Below are positions 28,401 to 35,931 of a stretch of DNA of 64,000 bases, piece after piece. This DNA comes from Owenia fusiformis. Lineage: Eukaryota; Annelida; Polychaeta; Sabellida; Oweniidae. The notes under the pieces were generated by a model. It saw only the letters and a list, made by a program, of their open reading frames with translations. It was not told the origin of the DNA and did no database searches. Both the position numbers and the translations under genes were made by a program. Location of the stretch: NCBI GenBank assembly GCA_903813345.2, contig CAIIXF020000004.1, positions 2,995,525 through 3,059,524 of the forward strand. The letters run 5' to 3'. How positions within the stretch are numbered: position 1 is the first letter of the stretch; every line of letters begins with the position of its first letter.

Positions 28401-31400
28401 CAGATTAGAGAGATGTTCTGATATACAAGTTTTACAGATTTTTGACATGTAATGGAAGTCCATGGCAAATTAAAAAATGGAACCAAAATAAAGCATTCAG
28501 CTTGGTAGGTGTTCAGATTAGAGAGGTGTTCTGATATACACGTTTTACAGATTTTTGACATGTAATGGAAGTCCATGGCAAATTAAAAAATGGAACCAAA
28601 ATAAAGCATTCAGCTTGGAAGGTGTTCAGATTAGAGAGGTGTTCTGATATACAACTTTTACAGATTAATGACATGTAATGGAAGTCCATGGCAAATTAAA
28701 AAAATGGAACCAAAATAAAGCATTCAGCTTGGTAGGTGTTTAGATTAGAGAGGTGTTCTGATATACAAGTTTTACTGTACCTTGATTGCACCTGCTCTAT
28801 CGGATCTCTGATCAGGTTGATATAAGCTGGTTGCTGGACGTCAAATGCTGTGAAATCCATGAAGTGAATATGGCGTTCAAATACAACTTTTTGTTGCTTG
28901 ATTCCAAATGATTTTATGAAAGCATTCATAGCATAGCCACTATCCAAATGATGCTCATGGAATTCTCGCGACTGTAAAAAGGTATAATTGTTCGTTTTTG
29001 ATAATATTTCAAAAATACTCCTGAGAGTTGTTGAGCCTGATTTTGGCAATCGATTATACAACACAAGCCATGGGTTTGTGTCTTTCGATAGTCCAAATGG
29101 TGAAACACCCACCATATTGTCATCATTCTTTGTAATTCCAGTTCTTGTGCTTTGAGATATGTGGTCGGCCATCTTGTTTTCTGGCAGCCATTTTGGAAAT
29201 ATGTTTTGATTTGATCCCTCTTGATGAGTGTTTCCAAGGTGATTTATGTCAACATTACTTAATCTTATTCGATTTGGTGTAATTATATTGTATCCTATAA
29301 TCCTTACAGATCCGATTGTATGTATGGTAATACATGCAGCACACATGATTAAGATCAAAAACCAACATTTTCTGTTAGTGTTATGGCACATTTTGGGGAA
29401 TGATTTTTTTTACTATTCTCGAGTACTAGTATACATGATCTCAAAAAATAAACTTAAGGTATTAAATATCTTATGTAATTCTGTATCTGTAGTATTTAAA
29501 TATACATCATTTGAGATATTTTATCCATACATTTGTTGAACATATAAGTTTTGGCCTGCAGGCACTCTAAATGTATCTCTACTTGCAGTTATCCCTTTCC
29601 ACTAGTTTGATCATTTATTGGGATGGTGTCAAAAACCTAATTTATTCCAGTAAGAGAAAAGAATATTTTTTTTTTTTTTTTGAAATCCAAATGAAACTTG
29701 AATCACCATTTTTGAGGGAGGTTAAAACTAGAGGTGTCACACCGACCCGAAGTTGTCCCAAACTTTGGTTTAAAGTCTCGTATCTGGTCACAAACTGCTA
29801 CTTCCCAAGTTCGGGTCAGGTCAGTTTTCTCAGAATTGCAATTTATCATAAAATGCAGTTTGTTCAAACTTTCAGCCATTTCCTATTTGGGGGAGGTTAA
29901 AAATTATGAAATCAACTTCATTTTTTCCATGACTGTAGATGTAAGGACATGATCACTTTGTTATATGATATGTGCTATGGAGAGAATGATAGACTGTTTC
30001 TCTAGGCAGCCATAAATAACTCAAGTACTACAGGGCAGAATGGATATATATAGGGCACTTTTTAAAAGCAAAAACAAAATTTTCTGAACCTATGTGTTCA
30101 TTAATGTTGAATGCTCATTTACCTGATGTTTAAAACTTTTGGAGTTCATTATAGGCCTACCTTATGACGTTGTAGGCTCTTTTACCTTATGTTTTTGAGA
30201 TTCTTATATCTTATGCTTAGAGGCTCTTATACTTTATGAGTTTAGGGTCTTATAATGTATGTATTGGAGGTTCTTATATCTTATGTTTTGGAAGCTTCTA
30301 TACTTATATGTTGTACTAATTTCTTGCCATATGTTGTACGCTCTTATACCCCATGTTTTAGAGGCTCATATATCTTCTGTGTTTTAGGCTTTTATACCTT
30401 ATCTTTTAGAGCCTGTTTTGAGGCTCTTAAAGCTTACCTCAATATACCCCTTTAAATTCATAAATTATGATGTATAATCACTTTGTAGAAACTGCCCCCT
30501 GGTGTACATGTATATTTCTCATGTATTTTCAGCGCTCTATATGTAGTTGACTTAGTAAAGTTAGAAACTGCCCCCTGATGTACATGTATATTCCTCATGT
30601 ATTTTCAGCGCTCTATATGTAGTTTACTTAGTAAAGTTAGAAACTGCCCCCTGGTGTTCATGTATATTTCTCATGTATTTTCAGCGCTCTATATGTAGTT
30701 AACTTAGTAAAATTAGAAACTGCCCCCTGATGTACATGTATATTCCTCATGTATTTTCAGCGCTCTATATGTAGTTGACTTAGTAAAGTTTAGGAAGATT
30801 GCAGCAGGTGATAGGCTCAGGGGTCAGTATCAAGGTCTGAGCCAGGATCCCAATAGTTTATCTAATTTAGATCAGGTATGTTCTAATGCATAAGGAAGAT
30901 ATATTTTTTTGCAATTTATAGCGACCACACAAATAAACAATTTTAAACTATAATGCTGTATTATATTAATTTACTATGATCTAAAAATATAAACTAAAAA
31001 GAGGTTGATGTCTCCCCCCTCATTGTATGTTTTGAACATATTTTACAATTTGAAATTTCAGGATCTGCCTAATAACATGATCCACCAAGTAGCCATAAAG
31101 TCCCTACCTCAGGAATGGCTCTACTGTGACACTTGGTGTAGCGAAGACACAAAAAAATATGCCAAAACTATAGATCTGGTAAGTTAGCTTTGATATTATA
31201 TGAATTTTATTAATTTTTCTTTGTCAGTCTACTGCATCCTCCTAAGCAGGTGTCCAGAATCCGTACCTCCTTCTTCCCCCTGCTATAACCAATTTGGAAG
31301 CGCCCGATTAAACTGAATCACATGATCTAATATTATGCGCAATGACTTATACATGATTTCTGTCACAGTGTTGCGACAGCCAATCAGATTGTGAGTTCTT

Positions 31401-32842
31401 AATCGGGAAATGCTCACTGCTTATCGCAGGGGGTAAAAAGGAAGAATATACTCTGGATTTTGAAGCCCTGTGATCGGAGGATGGTCTACTGTTGAGTATC
31501 TTGACGTCTACTGAGGTGGTTTCTTTTACAGAACTCATGTCAGTGATCTCCCCCCCCCCTCATTAGCATGATTGGGTTTGGTTTTGAATAACAGGTAGCA
31601 ATTTTTTCAACAAACCTGGGAGATTACTGACTTGTCATTGAAATAGGAAGACCATATGCTCAATTAATTTGAAAAGGTACTCTTGGAGAAAAATTAATAC
31701 ACATAGCATTTAACTAGTAACATTTTGGAAGGGCACAAATGGGCAATATGTGCACAGGTTTCGATTGATCAAAGTTTGCAGTAAATGCATGCTTAGATGA
31801 GGCCCTTAGCCAGCTTTTGTTAAGGGGATTCAGCTTTTAAAAATTCAAGCTTCACATGAATAGTGCTCAAAATAGTGAAAAACTGCATGATCTTGAAAGA
31901 ATGTATGGCCAAGGAGGAAAAATTTGCCCTAACTCACCCTTGGTATTGGCCTGAAGTTATATTTCCTTATCATTTACTTTACTACAGTTATATCAAAAAA
32001 TGTATTTTAAAATTAAAATCCATATGTAATTCTATTTTAGTGTAACAACCCCCGCACCAAAGAACCAAAGTTAGAGGCGGCAGTGAGAATCGCACCAGAA
32101 TGGGCCGACTACGATAGCGAATTAAAAGAATTTTTAGAAGACTTAAAAATTAAAAATAAATCCATTACACATTCCAACAATGGTATAACAGGTGAGACTG
32201 GGTAATCCAGAAGAATTTCAGAAAATGAATTATCATCCTCCTAAGCAGGTGTCCAGAATCCGTACCTCCTTCTTCCCCCTGGTATAACCAAATTGGAAGC
32301 GCCCGATTAAACTGAATCACGTGCTCTTATTATGCGCTGATGATGTATACATGATTGCTGTCACAGTGTTGCGACAGCGAATTAAATTGCAAGTTCTTAT
32401 CGGGGAAATCAAACTGCTTATCGCAGGGGGTAAAAAGAAAGAAGATATTCTGGATTTTGAAGCCCTGTGATCGGAGGATGATGAATTATGGACCAGTTAT
32501 ATTATTATTGCAATTTGAAAAAGTGCTATATGTTGTCATCTTGTGCTGCTGGGCCTGTGCCAGTGCAGGTCATATTGCTCTTCAAAGTTCGATAATCACC
32601 TCTGCATTTCCTTGTTATGAAATGTAGAAATGAAAAAGTGGGAGTTGTTTTGGCCCACTTTGTCCTGTATATGATACAGTAATCAGCTTGTTCATAGTGA
32701 AATTCACTGGACATTTTCCTATTGGTCAGTACTTTTTCAACCTTTGTATGAATGTTAATATTCATAGCGATGAAAACATGTAATACTCATTATCTTATTT
32801 TGTTTATTTTCAGAAACAACAGATAAACATGAGGAATTATAA
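4468..32842 (+). CDS. UGGT: UDP-glucose:glycoprotein glucosyltransferase, C-terminal 16 exons
   Basis: Adds glucose to N-glycans of misfolded glycoproteins in the ER so that calnexin/calreticulin rebind them. Exons: 4468-4598, 5617-5712, 7090-7192, 12892-12971, 14879-15123, 16228-16331, 17438-17694, 18246-18338, 23957-24041, 24505-24614, 26332-26404, 26967-27127, 30761-30875, 31062-31178, 32041-32191, 32814-32842. All junctions are GT/AG and the frame stays open for 650 codons, stop TAA. Recognisable blocks: [47 protein letters not shown] opening the GT24 catalytic domain, [19 protein letters not shown], the metal-binding [25 protein letters not shown], and the terminal HEEL, a KDEL-type retention signal. 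Animal UGGT is about 1,500 residues, so more than half is missing on the 5' side. Introns contain two antisense genes, a tRNA and many transposons. Several splice sites are tandem-duplicated. A possible poly(A) signal ATTAAA lies near 32911. Confidence 0.95.
5244..5546. mobile_element. Putative MITE with TTTACACTGAC ends
   Basis: Inverted ends GCCTTGTTTACACTGAC (left) and GTCAGTGTTAACGGGGC (right) bound about 300 bp in a UGGT intron. I could not fix the target-site duplication, so the class is open; such ends resemble hAT-type MITEs. Confidence 0.45.
5757..6247. mobile_element. GC-rich MITE with TTA target duplication (PIF/Harbinger-like)
   Basis: 491 bp with ends CACCCCAGTCACATTT and its reverse complement, flanked by TTA at 5754-5756 and 6248-6250. 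The interior is rich in GCGGCC and GCCGTGCGG blocks, unlike the AT-rich surroundings. The 3-bp TTA duplication is typical of PIF/Harbinger elements. The short ORF over its left end is not a gene. Confidence 0.75.
6358..6710. repeat. Composite repeat with direct and inverted copies
   Basis: AACCCTGTCACCTTTTGG occurs near 6377 and 6538, each followed by an ATATTGGCTAAATTGG block. A GATGTCATAGGTTGTAGGT block near 6423 recurs inverted near 6670-6700. A related sequence is near 53268. Confidence 0.5.
6842..6984 (+). repeat. GTGGTGACATATTG repeat family (family 1), short copy
   Basis: Starts with a CACTACCAGAAGTGGTG hairpin followed by ACATATTGTTATGG and ends with GGTGGTGACATTTTGCATG then a T/G-rich tail. 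The same head and tail bound copies at 43138-45672, 50875-51000 and 55148-55277. It ends just upstream of the duplicated acceptor of the UGGT exon at 7090. Confidence 0.65.
6989..7112 (+). repeat. Two-copy 62-bp duplication of a UGGT splice acceptor
   Basis: The polypyrimidine tract, acceptor and first exon bases recur at 62 bp spacing. In the upstream copy the acceptor reads TTTCAC (AC at 7026-7027); in the downstream, functional copy it reads TTTCAG (AG at 7088-7089). Both continue TGTTATAAAGATAGAGGG. Confidence 0.85.
7428..7740. repeat. Imperfect direct duplication in a UGGT intron
   Basis: A block containing AACAGCTATTAAATATTAAA, ACAATAAAATGTGTGAGAAG and AAAAAGAACACATACTGGTA occurs at about 7428-7545 and again at 7555-7732. 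The second copy has extra sequence. No coding potential. Confidence 0.7.
8051..8056 (-). terminator. Candidate poly(A) signal ATTAAA of the CARD/propeller gene
   Basis: Reverse strand reads ATTAAA within 12 bases of the stop codon at 8062. It is a common variant signal; the distance is unusually short, and an AATAAA near 7630 is an alternative. Confidence 0.35.
8062..9843 (-). CDS. CARD, 18-residue YSSPYQPPP repeats and beta-propeller protein
   Basis: A single open frame of 593 codons. Residues about 12-100 look like a caspase-recruitment (CARD) helical bundle: [49 protein letters not shown] short acidic/helical linker follows. Six 18-residue tandem repeats (188-295, consensus [16 protein letters not shown]) form a Tyr/Pro/Ser-rich flexible region. 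From about residue 340 to the end there are NHL/WD-like beta-propeller blades ([47 protein letters not shown]). It may be a cytosolic innate-immune scaffold, but that is inferred from domains only. The start has a good context (AACCAAAATGG). A 5' UTR splice may lie just upstream (ATTAG at about 9864). ATTAAA lies 6 bases past the stop. The gene is intronless and antisense within a UGGT intron, which suggests retroposition or local gene birth. Confidence 0.87.
   Translation of the reverse strand: MATGYTEEAPLTSAHISALKACKSIMTDTLDMQQLMDMCSQENIITNSMKDKILARSSARKQCKEFIDCFETQSVNTFNAFVNLLREDYGFLVKKIEKELWGNILDQTKYYMQLANNIDGNRAYEISQTDGETLREILRNVEALLQKCPTDEPNETQTSTAKQKELEAQECSSINTSPYSPSQGSQGYSSPHKLPPNAPTSAPQAYSSPYQPPPGTTPSAYQSYSSPYQMPPSAPPSAPQAYSSPYQPPPNVLPSASQAYSSPSQPPPYSPPNSSQAYSSPYHVPPNAAASIELPPGYNSVVAARSDPKETNPTVAKQKITYKNAVQFPEGDAKLLAKIKLIKEKTLQNVKTIHKIEFLKNDDILLEVKKQSKMITSKEIALLCDPNWKTKKTLVEKDVLSVAAKDDLIAVACGEKNNVTVKLFQINGEHTKDIRIPGSPKSMTFTNPNEILFNSEPGKLCYLDIQTGEIVNKRFYESVEEVQSIAVAPNNNIVVAHEQNVTCIDKQGEEVFCYKGGDMEMISSVCVDSLGHIFIAGTNIYVLTQNGISLKERSLPGLQTPNAVAVNNQGELVSGTQVLFGSAEVFTYKYREE
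9844..11340. other. Noncoding intron stretch upstream of the CARD/propeller gene
   Basis: Presumably holds the promoter of the antisense gene; no element can be assigned. A G-homopolymer lies at about 10936-10961. One minus-strand segment (10841-10904) looks like an internal exon and is listed separately. Confidence 0.5.
10841..10904 (-). other. Orphan exon-like segment (64 bp)
   Basis: On the minus strand, TTTTTCAG precedes and GTAAGT follows a 64-bp segment with one open frame, reading [21 protein letters not shown] do not recognise it. It could be a 5' exon of the CARD/propeller gene or a relic. Joined to the candidate acceptor near 9864 it does not extend that coding frame. Confidence 0.3.
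11340..11640. repeat. Dispersed repeat, copy 1
   Basis: Shares with 40700-40890 a series of blocks in the same order: GCGATCCA, TTTGATCAC-like, AATAAGACCAAAACTCGC, GGAAAAATGGCG and CGACATGAC. No terminal structure was resolved. Confidence 0.55.
11760..12075 (-). repeat. Putative tRNA-derived SINE
   Basis: On the minus strand the head (about 12072-12004) carries an A-box-like TAGTGGTTAGTG and a B box GAGTTCGATTCC, in tRNA order, but the stems do not fold well. An AT-rich body without coding potential follows toward 11760. The right boundary is uncertain. Confidence 0.45.
12118..12354. mobile_element. MITE with CAGTTGGGGACA ends and TA duplication
   Basis: 237 bp, ends CAGTTCGGGACAAAAGTAAA (left) and TTTATGTCCCCAACTG (right), both followed internally by the ATGACAGGT block. 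Flanked by TA at 12116-12117 and 12355-12356, so Tc1/mariner-like. Confidence 0.75.
13235..13306 (+). tRNA. tRNA-Glu (UUC)
   Basis: 72 nt folding as a full cloverleaf: acceptor stem TCCATTA/TAATGGA, D arm with GTCTAGTGGTTAGGAT, anticodon arm CCTGG-CTTTCAC-CCAGG with anticodon TTC at 13268-13270, T arm with GGTTCGATTCC. Discriminator A. A T-rich run from 13312 can stop RNA polymerase III. It sits on the sense strand of a UGGT intron. Confidence 0.95.
13380..14823 (+). mobile_element. AAAAAGTGCTATATTG repeat (family 2), long copy with internal duplication
   Basis: Head CGCACTTTGAAAAAGTGCTA then ATTGTCGTCGTC and GGGCGGGCG runs; tail CTCTTCAAAGTGCGATATTT. Inside, a block of about 580 bp (from 13480) is repeated from 14060, with a third partial copy from about 14640. 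It contains GACCTT/AAGGTCA motifs also found in the 43 kb array. The tail lies about 55 bp before the acceptor of the UGGT exon at 14879. A short derivative is at 32512-32605. Confidence 0.7.
15142..15266. mobile_element. MITE, CAGTRAAAC family, copy B
   Basis: Starts CAGTAAAACCATCTAAGTGG, 18 bases inside the intron following the UGGT donor at 15124-15125, and ends near TTAACTG. An internal palindrome joins GGAACACCT and AGGTGTTCC. The left TA is present; the right one appears mutated. Confidence 0.6.
15771..16305 (+). repeat. Five-copy 107-bp tandem array of a UGGT acceptor plus exon start
   Basis: Units 15771-15877, 15878-15984, 15985-16091, 16092-16198 and 16199-16305. Each has 29 bp of intron end (TTTAATGCACATTATTTCTG, TTTCAG) and 78 bp of exon start. 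Acceptor AGs end at 15799, 15906, 16013, 16120 and 16227. Only the last copy continues into the full exon and its donor; use of an earlier acceptor reaches an in-frame TAA after 28 codons. Copies 1-2 and copies 3-5 form two sequence subgroups, so the array grew stepwise. Confidence 0.95.
16664..17305. mobile_element. Mariner-like MITE with CAGGGTGTCCCG ends
   Basis: 642 bp with long inverted ends starting CAGGGTGTCCCGAAAGTATG, flanked by TA at 16662-16663 and 17306-17307. GGGTGTCC ends and a TA target are typical of mariner-type elements. The short internal ORF has no transposase features. Confidence 0.85.
19396..19628. mobile_element. CACCCCCAATC element with CAGTACTG palindromes
   Basis: Begins CACCCCCAATCCGCAAC and ends near TTGAGATTGGTAGTGTAG. 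The interior is built of CAGTACTGTTTTTACAG-like palindromic units. It sits in the left arm of the foldback. A related element is at 46690-46913. Confidence 0.5.
20040..20850 (-). pseudogene. Degraded coding relic inside the foldback
   Basis: On the minus strand, fragments such as [10 protein letters not shown] (about 20720-20760) and [15 protein letters not shown] (about 20050-20110) lie in order but with stops and frame changes. A Cys-rich tail of this type is seen at the C terminus of some transposon-associated invertebrate proteins with CXC-like motifs; this link is from memory and tentative. A second degraded copy of part of it is on the plus strand at 21370-21580. Confidence 0.3.
23549..23711. 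repeat. 163-bp hairpin element
   Basis: ATAGACCTCAGAGCAGGGGT and TTATATCGTCGAATACACCC on the left are mirrored by GGGGAGTATTCGACGATATA and GCTTTTCGGTCTATAT on the right. GGCTAGGCACAAA and TTTGTGCCTAG pair in the stem. Confidence 0.75.
24658..25510. mobile_element. 853-bp near-perfect foldback element
   Basis: Two arms of about 425 bp, nearly identical in inverted orientation, meet near 25086. Ends are TCACCCTATGCAGACAGAGC and its complement, with possible 3-bp TAT duplication (24655-24657, 25511-25513). The high arm identity suggests recent insertion or gene conversion. It starts 43 bp after the UGGT donor at 24615. Two mirror-image short ORFs on its arms are not genes. Confidence 0.85.
25600..25712 (+). 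repeat. Short tandem repeat, TATACAACTCCTG units
   Basis: Five imperfect units of about 22 bp with the core ATACAACTC(T/C)TG. Confidence 0.7.
25757..25892. repeat. Palindrome of about 136 bp
   Basis: ATAATGGTTGATTCTGTATA on the left is mirrored at the right end, with ACTCTCGTGAGTATATGATA paired inside and a short CCCTTCAGT loop. TA-rich flanks suggest a small MITE. Confidence 0.65.
26555..26705 (+). repeat. Tandem repeat of TGCATAGCAACTATCC
   Basis: About seven imperfect units of 20 bp containing GCATAGCAACTATC. Confidence 0.8.
27071..27312 (+). repeat. Donor-site ladder with degenerate exon-end copy in UGGT
   Basis: The true donor (GT at 27128-27129) is followed by donor-like copies of ATACCATATTAGGTAAGTG with GT at 27159, 27189, 27219, 27279 and 27309, on a grid of about 30 bp. 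The copy ending at 27278 extends back about 57 bp with clear similarity to the exon end (GGATATCAGTATATTCGG against GGAAATCAGGATATTGGG). Reading past the true donor meets an in-frame TAA at once. Confidence 0.8.
27614..27619 (-). terminator. Poly(A) signal AATAAA of the sulfotransferase
   Basis: Reverse strand AATAAA about 14 bases past the stop at 27633; implies a very short 3' UTR. Confidence 0.55.
27633..29391 (-). CDS. Uronyl/heparan 2-O-sulfotransferase-like protein
   Basis: Two exons on the minus strand: 29391-28781 and 28113-27633, joined AG|G in frame, giving 363 residues, similar in size to animal HS2ST/UST. A type II Golgi membrane protein is predicted: the short cytosolic tail is followed by a helix at about residues 9-29. 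[18 protein letters not shown] is the 5'-phosphosulfate-binding loop for [13 protein letters not shown] is a family block, and [14 protein letters not shown] is the 3'-phosphate-binding segment. The second exon has paired Cys residues and ends [15 protein letters not shown], as in uronyl 2-sulfotransferase. Expected role: transfer of sulfate to uronic acid in heparan or chondroitin chains; the acceptor cannot be told. It is antisense in a UGGT intron. A MITE starts in its donor. AATAAA lies 14 bases after the stop. Confidence 0.9.
28252..28780. mobile_element. MITE, CAGTRAAAC family, copy C, with 113-bp internal tandem array
   Basis: Inverted ends TACAGTACAACCTGTCTAAT (left) and AAGTTTTACTGTA (right). 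Inside, a unit with CAGCTTGGTAGGTGTTCAGA and CCATGGCAAATTAAAAA is repeated four times at 113-114 bp. On the minus strand the right-hand TA is part of the GTA of the sulfotransferase donor (28780-28778), so the element supplies intron bases from position +4 on. Confidence 0.8.
30120..30440 (+). repeat. Degenerate tandem repeat, GAGGCTCTTATACCTTATGTTTT
   Basis: About eleven diverged units of 23-30 bp with the core GGCTCTTATA(C/T)CTTATG, just upstream of the 76-bp acceptor array. Confidence 0.7.
30487..30796 (+). repeat. Four-copy 76-bp tandem array of a UGGT acceptor plus exon start
   Basis: Each unit has GAAACTGCCCCCTG, a CATGTATTTTCAG acceptor and about 33 bp of exon start CGCTCTATATGTAGTT. 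Acceptor AGs end at 30532, 30608, 30684 and 30760. Only the last continues into the full exon. Earlier copies run into in-frame stops. Copies 1 and 3, and 2 and 4, share variants, so a 152-bp dimer was duplicated. Confidence 0.95.
31235..31483. mobile_element. hAT-like MITE with CATCCTCC ends, copy 1
   Basis: 249 bp, ends CATCCTCC/GGAGGATG, perfect 8-bp target duplication GTCTACTG at 31227-31234 and 31484-31491. An 8-bp duplication is typical of hAT elements. Confidence 0.85.
32234..32480. mobile_element. hAT-like MITE with CATCCTCC ends, copy 2
   Basis: Same orientation and very similar to the copy at 31235. Flanked by ATGAATTAT at 32225-32233 and 32481-32489. It lies in the next UGGT intron, 40 bp after the donor. 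Confidence 0.85.
32512..32605 (+). repeat. Family 2 repeat, short deletion copy
   Basis: Head TTGAAAAAGTGCTATATGTT, the CTTGTGCTGCTGGG block, then directly the tail ATTGCTCTTCAAAGTTCGAT. It is the 13380 element without its interior. Confidence 0.7.
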
Positions 32843-34047
32843 CAATGCTTAATCTTAGGATAATCCATCAACATTTTTTCATATACGAACTCAAAACTTT
32901 GACAAAAAGATATTAAACTTTATTCAAATCATTTGGAGACTATTTTCAATGCAGAAACCAATGGAGCATTTTGGAGTTAAGAATAACCATCATCGACATT
33001 CATTCATACATGGACTCAAAACTTTCAAGTCGAATTATGACATTTTAATTCAACATTTGGAGATGATTTTCAATTGAGAATCTGATGGAGCATTTTTGAA
33101 TCAAGAACAATCGTCTGAACTCTCAATATGCAGGGGTATAACCAGACCTCATGAAACTTCCTTTACAGTATAATGACTAAGGCATGGGGCATATACAAGG
33201 CACAGGCATATAATGTATATGTATCAAGCTTGGCAATATGTTCAGCTCAACATGGATCCTCAAATGCTCACTGGATGTTGGGGTCTGGTTTGTACCCGTG
33301 AATATGGCTCTCATGCATGGATCCACCATAGGATACAACAAGGGATATTACCGTCAATAATTACTGGCATATTAATCCACTGTTTTTGTGACTAGCCTAC
33401 AGTCACAGTGGTGGTATTGGAGGTCAATGACAGAAACTGTAGCAATTGTCTAACTTTTGTAACCATTTCCAGATTGTGACATTTTGTCTTCTTAATGGCT
33501 TGTTTAACATATGTAACATGTTAGAGATTAATGGATGGAAAAATGATCATAACCCTTAACTTGCTCAATTTCTGGAAATTCTGGCTTGCTCTTTGTATCA
33601 GTTGAACATCATTTGTTCCTTCAAATAATGAATTGAAATTTTTAGCTATCAAAATCAGTAATCAAGTAATAATGTTAAGTTAATGTTAAAGTAATCATGT
33701 ACCCAATCTAGTTGGAAAATTGTATCACCATCAAAGAAAAAATATTTGTTAAAAATTTTATGATGGATTTCTCATTTTGTTTAAAATTCTCATTGTTTCA
33801 TACTCATTCGAGAAATGAGAATATTTGCTCATTTTGTGAAAATATATGAAAAATATATTACATGTACATCACTTCTTGTTGTAAGCGTTTATGTAATGAG
33901 CTTAATGCACGACTTCACTATATACATATAATGTAATGTAGGTCATAATTTAAATTCAATGTAGGTTATGTACATTAAATGTTTGTGAAATATATATGAA
34001 TGTATATTGTGTACATTGAATGTATGTTGAGTTCTCTACTTTTTATT
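32843..34047. other. UGGT 3' flank and intergenic DNA
   Basis: Contains the UGGT 3' UTR; ATTAAA near 32911 is a possible poly(A) signal. A diverged direct repeat with CATTTGGAGA..GATTTTCAAT motifs lies at 32870-33110. No other gene seen. Confidence 0.5.
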
Positions 34048-34257
34048 CAGGCCCATAGCCAGGAGGGTTAGATGGGTTTGAGCGAACCCCCCCCCCCCCA
34101 CTGGCCAAAAAAACTTTCAAAATCATGCTGTTTTACACCATTCATAGCACTTTTTAAGTGATTTTGGCCATTTTTGGACCAAAATTTTCAAAAGTGAACT
34201 CCCCTGGAATTTTTCAAAAAGTGAACCCCCCCTTGGCAAATCCTGTCTACGGGCCTG
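34048..34257. mobile_element. MITE with CAGGCCCATAGCCAGGA ends
   Basis: Inverted ends CAGGCCCATAGCCAGGA and TCCTGTCTACGGGCCTG around C-rich internal tracts. A short TTATT may be duplicated on both sides. Elements with such ends are widespread in marine invertebrates, to my knowledge. Confidence 0.65.
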
Positions 34258-35931
34258 TTATTTATAAGTCAAGACTTTTTTTGTTAATCATTTATTTCAC
34301 ATATTTATATGATACATACAATAGTACAATAGTAAAGTTTGACTAGGTTAGAAGTAACATTATTGTCAAACTGAAAGACTGAAAGTCAAGAATATTTAAG
34401 GAATCACACTGCTAGTTTCTGTACATATCACTTGTAGTCCAGGTGCAGGTTACTAACCACTTACTCTTCCAATATTCATTTATTAGACAACTGTTTGGTT
34501 TAGTGTAAAATCAAATATGATGAAAATTTGAGCAATAAGTTTTTTTAAGTCCTACACGAAGGATACATGTTTGCAAACAAAAATTGGAATTACTTATTTA
34601 AAAAAAACAAATAAAAAAGTGAAGTGCATAAGCCACAGTTATGTGTTTTATATTAATTGAGTTCCACCATATGTCCTGTCCTTACTCCTTTGTGTCTGTT
34701 GTAAGATTTTTGGCTCTGATTGTTCTAAAGTTAGGCTCAAACTGTGTGTTTACCCATTCACGTCAATTATAATCAATACATATTTGCTGGAGGGTAAGTG
34801 GGTCATCTCAAGCTCAACATCTCAACCCTTTGTCAAATACTACATATGTACTACATAGGCATTTATTGTATGATCTGTAAAATGAAGCCCTCTGATTGGT
34901 CAGTTATTGTGCTGTACCAATCTGTATTGCCTCTGAGATTGTCCCCATTGTTCATCTCCGTAGCAATACAGAAAACATTGGTGCGGAGGGACAATCTCAG
35001 TAGCAACACAGAGAATACAAAGTATTTCTTCGGGATAAAATGTATTTGCGAAAGATAACATGATAAAAACGTTATTGAATGATTTGAAGTGCAATACAGG
35101 ATATATTCTGTCTCGATATTCTGTATTTACACTAGACTCCATCTCATTCCAATAGTACAGAATTTCTCAAGCAGAATATATCCTTTATTACACTTCAAAT
35201 CATTCAATAACTTATAGTATTATAGTTGGGGAGTTGCACAATGGTTTTATGTAAGACTATTATTCCTTTATTTATTTGCTGTACTGTATGACATTAGATC
35301 ATGTACATTTACACGTAATAAAATTGTGAATATTATGTATCTGTCCATAAACAATAAAAGATAAATTACAAAAATTGATTTTTGTTAATTTTATGATTGT
35401 ATATCAATGTATAGGTTAGTTATTCATTTGGGATCATATTTTGAACTTTTTAAACTTTCACTTGCTTCAATTTCCCCGAATTCTAAGATACCCATTGTGA
35501 AAATTTTTAAATTCTTTAGTTTTTCCTGATGTTTCACTGGCCATTGCAAACCTGAATTCGATACTATTTCACTAGAATGTTTAATATTAAATTGTGAGCT
35601 CAACTGGATCGGACTCATGAATTTTTGTAATAACTTTCAAAAAATAAGAGAAATCTTTTAGCTTCAAAATTATTTCTTTCGTAATGGTTATTGCCATCCA
35701 ACTAATATTTCCAGTTTCACGGGAGTGCTATTGAAGCTTACTACGGCCAAGATAAAAAATGAAAAGAGGCAGGTCTTGCATCAAGCACTAAAAGTATCAT
35801 TTAGAGAGGCAAAAGGGGAATAATGAGGCTTGATGCGAGACTTTTTCATATATTGCCCACATACCGGTAGCTGGAAAATGTCTTCTTAAAAAAATTAAAA
35901 AATCACTGATAAAAATATAATTAATGAACGC
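34258..35931. other. Intergenic DNA with small inverted repeats
   Basis: An inverted repeat joins GTTATTGAATGATTTGAAGT (35072) with its mirror at 35190-35212. Another pairs CTGAGATTGTCCC (34934) with GGGACAATCTCAG (34988). A small one pairs TCTTGCATCAAGC (35772) with GCTTGATGCGAGA (35828). No gene seen. Confidence 0.5.

Noticed and set aside
28696-28780. Extension of the sulfotransferase frame past 28781 ([11 protein letters not shown]...)
   Set aside because: This is read-through into the MITE. Splicing at GT 28780 to the acceptor before 28113 restores the family sequence RYYFDKC.
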